A stretch of DNA of 10,941 nt from an uncultured Bacilli bacterium (GTDB lineage Bacteria; Bacillota_I; Bacilli_A; RF39; UBA660). A program made the position numbers and the translations under genes. The DNA lies in NCBI GenBank assembly GCA_944358375.1, contig CALVQT010000021.1, forward strand, positions 1 to 10,941. The letters are read 5' to 3'. This document shows, one piece after another, positions 1 to 5,593 of the stretch. The notes under the pieces were generated by a model. The model was not told the origin of the DNA. It searched no databases and saw nothing but the letters and a program-made list of their open reading frames with translations. The first letter of the stretch is position 1. Every line of letters begins with the position of its first letter.

Positions 1-655
<655 letters not shown>

Positions 656-684
656 CATTTTATTAATTTGATAATCACATTATC

Positions 685-713
685 TTGTTTTGAGAGAATA
701 ATTGTGTTATAAT
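685..713 (+). promoter_or_regulatory. Promoter in the 23S-5S spacer, apparently for 5S rRNA
   Basis: A perfect -10 box TATAAT at 708-713 is preceded by the extended element TG (705-706, giving TGTTATAAT). A TTGTTT -35 box lies at 685-690 with an ideal 17-base spacer. The predicted start of transcription is about 720, which is the first base of the mature 5S. Whether it is used cannot be told from sequence; 5S is normally cut from the long rRNA transcript. Confidence 0.6.
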
Positions 714-720
714 TTATTTG

Positions 721-824
721 ATTGGTGACGATAGCAAAGTGGATACACCTCTTCCCATCCCGAACAGAGAAGTTAAGCACTTTAACGGCGAAAATAGTGT
801 AAGCGAAGATAGCAAGTTGCCAAT
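721..824 (+). rRNA. 5S ribosomal RNA, short form
   Basis: 5S rRNA is recognised by the conserved core CCCATCCCGAACAGAGAAG (helix III/loop C region, about 755-773) and by the closing helix I, ATTGGT at 721-726 pairing with GCCAAT at 819-824. The length is about 104 bases, clearly shorter than the roughly 116 of Bacillus. The missing bases come from the helix IV/V arm, where the GC-rich hairpin of Bacillus is replaced by a short AATAGTGTAAGCGAAGATAGCAAG stretch. The short form and the ending AGCAAGTTGCCA resemble mycoplasma 5S, which supports a Mollicutes-related host. No tRNA gene follows it. Confidence 0.95.
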
Positions 825-837
825 TTTTTTTTGATTT

Positions 838-862
838 AAAATCCTTTAATTAGGATTTTTTT
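838..862 (+). terminator. Rho-independent terminator of the rRNA operon
   Basis: An 8-bp perfect stem (AAAATCCT 838-845, AGGATTTT 852-859) with a six-base loop TTAATT runs into a T tract at 856-862. It lies 14 bases after the 5S end and would close the rRNA transcript before the carboxypeptidase promoter. Confidence 0.85.
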
Positions 863-864
863 AT

Positions 865-892
865 GTTAAAAAATAATTAATTGTGCTAAAAT
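865..892 (+). promoter_or_regulatory. Promoter of the M14 carboxypeptidase gene
   Basis: An extended -10, TGCTAAAAT, lies at 884-892, with start of transcription expected near 899. The best -35 candidate is the weak GTTAAA at 865-870 with a 16-base spacer, so the TG extension would have to carry recognition. The ribosome site AAGGTGA follows at 901-907. Confidence 0.5.
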
Positions 893-912
893 ATTAATAT
901 AAGGTGAAATAA

Positions 913-2217
913 ATGAAAAAGAAAAAATTAACATTTTTTGGTAAATTATTTTTTGGATTAATATTTTTGTGTTTATTGTTTTTAATTTTTTTGATATTTT
1001 CTCCTAAAAATATTGAGAATATTAATATAATTAATGATTATGGTTCTTTGAATAATATAACATCTGATTTTATTGTTAATAGTAGTGAGTCTGATAGTGA
1101 TATTATTCAGGACAAATTTGCTACTGGAATGAATGTTAATGATTTTATAGAACTTTTAAGTAAAATCGAAAATTATGTTGATAAGTCTAGTAAATATAAA
1201 AATATATATTATAATTTTGATGATAAGCTTCATTATTATGAATTAGAAAATATTTGGCATGAGCTTAATAATAGTGACATTGTCAAATTAGAAATTATTG
1301 GTAAAAGTGTTGATAATAGAAATATATATGGAATTGAAGTAGGTAATGGTGCTGATGTTATTTTTTTAGATGCTAATCTTCATGCTGCTGAAATAGCTAA
1401 TACGCTTATTTTAACTAAGTTTTTAAGTGATTTAGTAAATGATTATGAGAGTGGAGATGAGGATGTTATTAATGCTTTAAATGATTTTAAATTAGCTGTT
1501 ATACCTTCTATTAATCCTGATGGTTATGAAGTATATAATTTTGGAGTAGATTGTTTAAATAATAAAGATTTGTGGTGGTATGAAAATAAAGATAAATATG
1601 ATTTTGAAAATATGAAAAGTAATGCTAATGGAATCGATATTAATAGAAATTTTCCTACTCAAAATGCTGGTTTATATTATAAAGATAGAGATATATTAAA
1701 TAGTGTATCTTTCGATAAAACAACGAAATCTACTGTTTATTTTGGTGGTTATTCTCTAGGAAGTGAGCCTGAAACAAAAGCAGCTATGTATTTTATGTTA
1801 AAACATTATAAAAATACAAAAAAATATATAAATATGCATAGTCAAGGTAGAGTTATATATGCTGGAAAACCTAATTTACCAAGTGAATTTAATAATTTAA
1901 CAAGAAATTTTGCAAGTGATGTATCCGATATAAATAACTATATGATTTTTGGATTATCTTCTGAGGAAGTAGGTCAAGGTAATGATGGTAGTGCTAGTGA
2001 CTTTATGGCAGAGTTAGCTTGTGGGTTTAAATTTAGTAGTATAACGGGGAGGTTATTTTCAGATAAATATGAAAATAATTCAAGTAAGTTAATTTATTCT
2101 TATCCTGTAATAACTATGGAAACAATAACGACATATACTACAAATCCATCTACTTTTAAAAGTGAATATTATGATAAAAATTTAAAGGATGTTTTATATA
2201 GTTTGATTAATTTGTAA
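913..2217 (+). CDS. Membrane-anchored M14-family zinc carboxypeptidase
   Basis: A metallocarboxypeptidase that should remove C-terminal residues from peptides, or trim peptidoglycan stem peptides, outside the cell. Residues 1-6 are basic and 8-29 form one hydrophobic segment without a lipobox cysteine, so the protein is probably an N-in, C-out anchored enzyme. The catalytic domain spans about 105-430 and shows the M14 signatures in order: zinc ligands His157 and Glu160 in NLHAAE, NPDGY at 201-205, NRNF at 244-247 (substrate carboxylate site), GSEPET at 283-288, the third zinc ligand His309 in NMHSQG, and the general base Glu403 in TMETIT. The arginine usual in the HxRE motif is Ala159. At 434 residues it is slightly longer than a bare M14 domain because of the anchor and a linker rich in Ser/Asp/Asn. 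The start has a good AAGGTGA site 5 bases upstream. Substrate is unknown; among M14 subfamilies a gamma-D-Glu-type muropeptidase is possible but not shown. Confidence 0.9.
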   Translation: MKKKKLTFFGKLFFGLIFLCLLFLIFLIFSPKNIENINIINDYGSLNNITSDFIVNSSESDSDIIQDKFATGMNVNDFIELLSKIENYVDKSSKYKNIYYNFDDKLHYYELENIWHELNNSDIVKLEIIGKSVDNRNIYGIEVGNGADVIFLDANLHAAEIANTLILTKFLSDLVNDYESGDEDVINALNDFKLAVIPSINPDGYEVYNFGVDCLNNKDLWWYENKDKYDFENMKSNANGIDINRNFPTQNAGLYYKDRDILNSVSFDKTTKSTVYFGGYSLGSEPETKAAMYFMLKHYKNTKKYINMHSQGRVIYAGKPNLPSEFNNLTRNFASDVSDINNYMIFGLSSEEVGQGNDGSASDFMAELACGFKFSSITGRLFSDKYENNSSKLIYSYPVITMETITTYTTNPSTFKSEYYDKNLKDVLYSLINL

Positions 2218-2224
2218 TAAAAAT

Positions 2225-2270
2225 ATAGTTTATATAATTTATGTAAATAAGTTGTAAAAACTATTTTTTT
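2225..2270 (+). terminator. Weak terminator-like hairpin after the carboxypeptidase gene
   Basis: ATAGTTT at 2225-2231 can pair with AAACTAT at 2258-2264, followed by seven Ts (2264-2270). The stem has one G-C pair and a 26-base loop, so it is a poor hairpin by itself. Its position just after the stop codon is what makes it plausible. Confidence 0.35.
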
Positions 2271-2670
2271 ATAATTTTTTCATGATATTTTCAGATAGAA
2301 AGGTAGAAGTGTGTACCTGACCTATAATGATACAATATATTGAGCAATTATATTAATCATAAATAAAATTAATATTTTAATTAGTATAAGTAGATAAAAT
2401 ATGTGAATAATTTTCATTAAGATCATAAAGATTATTTTTAGAAGTACTAACTAAAATTGTAGATAAATTATAATATTAATTAATTTATCTATTGTCTAGC
2501 ATAATAGATATTTTTGAAATTTTTTTCATATTGTAAACTTTAAGTAATTCCTCTATTTCATTATTATAAAAATTCATTTATTCAGCAGTTTTTAAACTGT
2601 TTCCTACTTATTATTCTACAATTTTACTATTGGAATTTCCATGTTCATCTAATATATTATAAATGTCAAA
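2269..2670 (-). pseudogene. Possible eroded gene remnant, unidentified
   Basis: No intact gene covers 2218-2757. Read on the minus strand from 2670 down to 2269, one frame gives protein-like text such as DIYNILDEHGNSNSKIVE, MNFYNNEIEELLKVYNMKK and GQVHTSTFLSENIMKKL, broken only by TAA codons (starting at 2613, 2610, 2580, 2487, 2478, 2379 and 2355; final stop 2271). There are no TAG or TGA and no need for a frameshift. By hand count G falls about 22 times in codon position 1, 9 in position 2 and 6 in position 3, as in real AT-rich genes. No CAA codon is present, so decay of Gln CAA to TAA is an economical reading. No start codon is visible at the 5' side and I do not recognise the protein. 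The number of TAA codons alone is what random DNA this AT-rich would give, so the call is tentative. Confidence 0.4.
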
Positions 2671-2680
2671 TTTTTAAATA

Positions 2681-2696
2681 ATATATATATATATAT
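2681..2696. repeat. (AT)8 dinucleotide repeat
   Basis: Eight uninterrupted AT units lie in the spacer before the 2758 gene, about 45 bases upstream of its probable -10 box. Such tracts can vary in length by slippage; here it is too far from the promoter boxes to change their spacing directly. Confidence 0.8.
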
Positions 2697-2730
2697 TTAT
2701 TAGAATATAGTTTTTTTAAAGAGATAAATA

Positions 2731-2752
2731 TGTTAATATTATAATATGGAGG
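2731..2752 (+). promoter_or_regulatory. Probable promoter and ribosome site of the 2758-4851 operon
   Basis: TATAAT at 2740-2745 and an overlapping TGTTAATAT at 2731-2739 are both usable -10 boxes; no convincing -35 is seen. GGAGG at 2748-2752 lies 5 bases before ATG 2758. That ATG, not the in-frame ATG at 2746 which overlaps the ribosome site, is therefore the likely start. If the 2740 box is used, the transcript would begin inside the ribosome site, so the 2731 box fits better. Confidence 0.5.
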
Positions 2753-2757
2753 AAAAT

Positions 2758-3045
2758 ATGAATTATGAATTAGTTGAAAATGATGTATTTAGTTTAAATG
2801 AAGAAGATTATATCATTATAAGTATTTATGAATATGAAAATATTAAATATTATTTTACTAACAAACTTATAAGCGAAGAAGAGCCAGGAAAAGAATTTGT
2901 TATTTTTAAGGGGCTAAACGATGGATTAGTTATTGAAAATGACAAAAAAATATTAGATTTAATTCTTCCATTTTTTAATAATGATATAAATCATAAAATT
3001 GAATTATTAAGGGCTAATAGTAAAGAAGGTAGTGAATATGAATAA
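2758..3045 (+). CDS. Small acidic protein, first gene of a three-gene operon; function unknown
   Basis: A 95-residue, strongly acidic, cytoplasmic-looking protein with no signal or membrane segment. It alternates short beta-type stretches (YIIISIYEYENIKYYF, EFVIFKGLNDGLVIE) with charged turns and ends in a possible helix (KKILDLILPFF). The pattern recalls small DUF1292-like proteins common in Firmicutes, but I cannot confirm the family. Its layout resembles the third gene of the operon (4606-4851): both open with a short strand, then a Tyr/Glu-rich strand, a turn, a strand ending before an Asn-Asp-Leu/Gly turn, then an acidic tail, so the two may be distant paralogues. The start at 2758 is chosen for the GGAGG 5 bases upstream; a longer form from 2746 would add four residues. 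It overlaps the next gene by 8 bases, so translation is probably coupled. Confidence 0.8.
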   Translation: MNYELVENDVFSLNEEDYIIISIYEYENIKYYFTNKLISEEEPGKEFVIFKGLNDGLVIENDKKILDLILPFFNNDINHKIELLRANSKEGSEYE

Positions 3046-4609
3046 TACAATAGATCTAGAAACTGACTTATCAATGTATTTTGAAAGATATGGTGATATA
3101 ACTAATAAAGGATATGAAAACTTAAATGATAGATTAAATACATTAGTTAAAAAATTAAATGAACATGGAATAAATGTTCAAAAATTTAACGATGGCACTA
3201 TTCTAACTACATCTTATGAGGATTCTAATTTTAAAGATAGTATATCTGAAAAAAATTTTAATAAAATTATTGAAATACAACAAGAGTATAAAAGAAAAAA
3301 GCAAATGCATGCAAAAAAGAATTCTGAAATTAATAAATATACAAAAATAATTAAAAATTATAAAGATAAAATAGAAAAAAATAGAAGAAATATAGAAGAA
3401 ATTAAAAAAATTATTGAAGCAAATAAGACTGATTCTGAAATTACTGAAAAATTTAATTATTTATTGAATTCACTTGAAAATGAAAATAACACATTAGAAG
3501 GAATAGTGGAACTTTTTGAAAGAAGATTAGTTTCTCATAAAAAAGTTAGAGATGCTCTTAGAAGAGGAGGAAGCATAAAATCAACTATTGATAATGTTTT
3601 GGATAATGAAGCAAAAGAAAAAGCTGATAAAATAAAAAATGATTCACAAAATAGAGTTGATAACAATAATAATATTGAGAAGCCTCCAAAACCTAATGAA
3701 AATGTAATTGATGCTATTGATGAGCAAATAAATAAAAATTCTAAACCTATTATGCCAGTTAAAAAAGGAAATAAACCAAAAGTAACATTCAAAACAATTA
3801 TGGCTCTTGCTGCTGGTGTAGGATTAGGTGCGACTGTATTTTTCACAACTGGCCCTGCTGGTGTGGGAATTATGATGGCAGCTGGTGGAATTGCTAAAAC
3901 ATTTATAAAGAAACAAGAGAAAAAATTGGCTACTGCTACATCGTTAAATGCTCCTGCGAAAGTGGAAGAAATAGAAAATCCTAAACCTCAAATTAAAGGT
4001 CCAATTGCTAGACTTAAGAGGTATTTGACTTCTCCAGAAGGTCTAAGAGATATGAGATGGATGATTAATGCTGCAATGTTAACAGGAGCTGGATTAACAA
4101 TAGGTCAAGCTGCAGCTCAATATTTTGGTTCACAAGCACCTACTTCATCAGTTGAAACTATTACTCAAACTAATGCACCTAGCGTTAATACTCCATCAGT
4201 TGAAACTATTACTCAAACTAATACACAAAGCGTTAGTGCACCATCAGTATCAATTCCACAAACAAGCTCATCTATCCCAGGATATGATAGTGTTAGTATA
4301 GGAGAAAGTATTGGTCAACATAATATAAACGTTGGATATGATAGTGCATCTTGGGCACTTAATGGACAAAATGGAGAAATACTAAACCCGGATTTAGTTA
4401 ATGCTGCTAATTCACAATTTGGTAGATTTAGAATATCCAACTTAGATGGAACTAGTACTATAATTGACCAAGCTGGCACATCAATTCAAGATTTGTTAAA
4501 TCAAGGATATAATTTAAATCAAATAGCAATTGATGTTACTAATACACATGGTGCTAGTCAAGCATGGATAAGCGCTGAAAGTTTAGGCAATGGAGGTATG
4601 ACATTATGA
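3038..4609 (+). CDS. Coiled-coil, membrane-hairpin protein with Thr/Ser-rich repeat linker; function unknown
   Basis: A 523-residue multi-part protein I do not recognise. Residues 1-75 are a mixed acidic head. About 75-175 is a long, Lys/Glu-rich helix region with coiled-coil character. About 190-245 is a low-complexity Asn/Lys/Pro linker. About 251-288 holds a Gly/Ala-rich hydrophobic stretch (MALAAGVGLGATVFF, GVGIMMAAGGIA) that could be a membrane hairpin. About 339-362 is a second moderately hydrophobic segment (WMINAAMLTGAGLTIG). About 365-405 is a Thr/Ser/Gln linker containing PSVETITQTN twice, and 410-523 is a compact C-terminal domain with GYDSVSIGE and GYDSASWALNGQ. With an odd number of crossings the C-terminal domain would lie outside the cell. 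There is no N-terminal signal peptide. The ATG at 3038 has GAAGG 8 bases upstream; a GTG at 3032 is too close to that site. It ends in TGA inside the ATGA overlap with the next gene, so all three genes are probably made together and may form a complex. Confidence 0.75.
   Translation: MNNTIDLETDLSMYFERYGDITNKGYENLNDRLNTLVKKLNEHGINVQKFNDGTILTTSYEDSNFKDSISEKNFNKIIEIQQEYKRKKQMHAKKNSEINKYTKIIKNYKDKIEKNRRNIEEIKKIIEANKTDSEITEKFNYLLNSLENENNTLEGIVELFERRLVSHKKVRDALRRGGSIKSTIDNVLDNEAKEKADKIKNDSQNRVDNNNNIEKPPKPNENVIDAIDEQINKNSKPIMPVKKGNKPKVTFKTIMALAAGVGLGATVFFTTGPAGVGIMMAAGGIAKTFIKKQEKKLATATSLNAPAKVEEIENPKPQIKGPIARLKRYLTSPEGLRDMRWMINAAMLTGAGLTIGQAAAQYFGSQAPTSSVETITQTNAPSVNTPSVETITQTNTQSVSAPSVSIPQTSSSIPGYDSVSIGESIGQHNINVGYDSASWALNGQNGEILNPDLVNAANSQFGRFRISNLDGTSTIIDQAGTSIQDLLNQGYNLNQIAIDVTNTHGASQAWISAESLGNGGMTL
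4146..4248 (+). repeat. 48-base tandem repeat inside the coiled-coil protein gene
   Basis: Two in-frame 48-base units (4146-4193 and 4194-4241) share 29 identical bases at their start, from CATCAGTTGAAAC to ACTAAT, and a further AGCGTTA near the end. A third copy begins at 4242 (CATCAGT) and fades out at once. The unit encodes 16 residues built around PSVETITQTN, in the linker between the membrane segments and the C-terminal domain. In-frame 48-base units allow the linker to lengthen or shorten without frameshift. Confidence 0.9.
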
Positions 4610-4851
4610 TAGATAAAATACTTAAATTAGATAATGGCCTATCTTATTATATATTAGATGAATATCAATCTGAGGAAGGTAATAATTATGTGTTTGGTGT
4701 TCAAGTTGATGTTGATACTTCATCCGTGAGTAGTAATTATATATTTTTAAAAGAAAAAAATGATTTAAATGATATTTATTTTGATAGTATTGTCGATAAA
4801 GATGAATATGAAAAAATAGGTGGAATATTTATTGATAGAATATCTAATTAA
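4606..4851 (+). CDS. Small acidic protein, third gene of the operon; function unknown
   Basis: An 81-residue acidic, soluble-looking protein with predicted beta strands (LSYYILDEYQSEEGNNYVF, SNYIFLKEK) and an acidic C-terminal part (DSIVDKDEYEKIGGIFIDRI). I do not recognise a named family with confidence; the pattern resembles small DUF1292-like proteins, and it may be a distant relative of the first gene of the operon. The ATG at 4606 overlaps the TGA of the previous gene (ATGA) and has GGAGG at 4592-4596, nine bases upstream, so translation is coupled. No clear terminator follows; the next transcription unit begins with the T-box leader. Confidence 0.8.
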   Translation: MIDKILKLDNGLSYYILDEYQSEEGNNYVFGVQVDVDTSSVSSNYIFLKEKNDLNDIYFDSIVDKDEYEKIGGIFIDRISN

Positions 4852-4875
4852 AAAACACTAGCATTTTATTATAAT
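4848..4875 (+). promoter_or_regulatory. Probable promoter of the T-box-dut-metG operon
   Basis: TATAAT at 4870-4875 with a weak TTAAAA -35 at 4848-4853 (16-base spacer) gives a start near 4882, just before the first T-box elements. The -35 overlaps the last codons of the preceding gene. Confidence 0.45.
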
Positions 4876-4894
4876 TTATGATAGAATTAATTCA

Positions 4895-5084
4895 ATTGAT
4901 TATGAAGGAAAGAGAGAGAATTAATATTTTATAGAAAGTTAGTGGTTGATGTAAACTAATAAATATATTCTTGAAAATGGCTCTGGAGTCAAGTCGTATG
5001 TTCGCGTTAAGAATTAAAGTGTATGTTAAGACATAAATTAAGGTGGTACCGCGGAGAAATTCGTCCTTTGATTATGTCTTTTTT
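4895..5084 (+). promoter_or_regulatory. T-box leader, methionine-specific (AUG specifier)
   Basis: A tRNA-sensing leader upstream of dut-metG. Seen in order: an AGAGAGAGAA segment on the 5' side of stem I (about 4910), the stem I apical region AGTGGTTGATGTAAACTAAT (4941-4960), the specifier loop TTGAAAATGG with ATG at 4977-4979, a stem III of 8 pairs rich in wobbles (4995-5002 with 5018-5025), and the canonical T-box AAGGTGGTACCGCG at 5040-5053, whose 3' partner is CGTCCTT at 5062-5068. The bulge reads UGGU, which would pair with an acceptor end ACCA, fitting the A73 discriminator of tRNA-Met. The expected effect is that uncharged tRNA-Met raises expression of the operon; methionyl-tRNA synthetase lies downstream, in agreement. 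Confidence 0.93.
5028..5084 (+). terminator. Hairpin plus T run at the end of the T-box leader
   Basis: AAGACATAA at 5028-5036 pairs with TTATGTCTT at 5072-5080, followed by Ts to 5084. This helix encloses the T-box/antiterminator element. I find no downstream copy of AAGGACG that could pair with CGTCCTT to make the usual competing terminator, so the switch mechanism is not the textbook arrangement. Confidence 0.6.
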
Positions 5085-5098
5085 GTTGGAGATGATTT

Positions 5099-5593
5099 AT
5101 GGAAAGATATTTTGAAAAAATAAGTGAATTACAATTTAAGAATGATTTTAAAGGTTGTAATATTGAGTATGATGAAATACAATTACCTGAGAGAAAAACT
5201 TTAAAATCCGCTGGATATGATTTTTATTTACCTTATAGTATTATTATAAAACCAAATCAGACAATAATAATTCCAACTGGAATTAAAGTAATGATGAATG
5301 ATGATGAGTTTTTAGGAATTTATATAAGAGGAAGTATAGGATATAAATATAATATTCGAATGTGTAATCAAGTAGCTATAATAGATGCTGATTATTTTAA
5401 TAATAAAACAAATGAGGGGCATATTTTTATAAGAATACAAAATGAAGGAGATAAAGAAGTTGAGTTTAAAAAAGGGGATAGAATTGTTCAAGGAATATTT
5501 CAAAAATATTTTCTAGTAAATAATGATAAATCAAGTAATAATAGAAATGGTGGCTTTGGTAGCACTGATAAGGGAGATGTGATTAATGAATAA
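5099..5593 (+). CDS. dut: dUTP diphosphatase (dUTPase), trimeric type
   Basis: Hydrolyses dUTP to dUMP and pyrophosphate, keeping uracil out of DNA and supplying dUMP for thymidylate synthesis. All five motifs of the trimeric dUTPase fold are visible in 164 residues: motif I SAGYDFYLP (37-45), motif II RGSIG (77-81), motif III IIDADY (94-99, catalytic Asp96), motif IV GDRIVQ (126-131), and the glycine-rich motif V NGGFGST (150-156), whose Phe stacks on uracil. Motif III lacks the usual glycine-rich end (DYFNN instead of DYxGE), as in some divergent Firmicutes and phage forms. GGAG at 5088-5091 lies 7 bases before the ATG. The gene is first after the methionine T-box and its last 8 bases overlap metG, so it is co-regulated with methionyl-tRNA synthetase, an unusual partnership. 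Confidence 0.92.
   Translation: MERYFEKISELQFKNDFKGCNIEYDEIQLPERKTLKSAGYDFYLPYSIIIKPNQTIIIPTGIKVMMNDDEFLGIYIRGSIGYKYNIRMCNQVAIIDADYFNNKTNEGHIFIRIQNEGDKEVEFKKGDRIVQGIFQKYFLVNNDKSSNNRNGGFGSTDKGDVINE

Noticed and set aside
2746..2757. Upstream in-frame ATG as start of the first small-protein gene
   Set aside because: It overlaps the GGAGG ribosome site and has none of its own; ATG 2758 is spaced correctly.
3535..3846. 103-codon open frame on the - strand
   Set aside because: Antisense shadow of the 3038-4609 gene; composition follows the reverse of its coding frame and there is no ribosome site.
5312..5503. 63-codon open frame on the - strand
   Set aside because: Antisense to dut, made of Ile/Tyr/Ser-rich text expected from reversed AT-rich codons.
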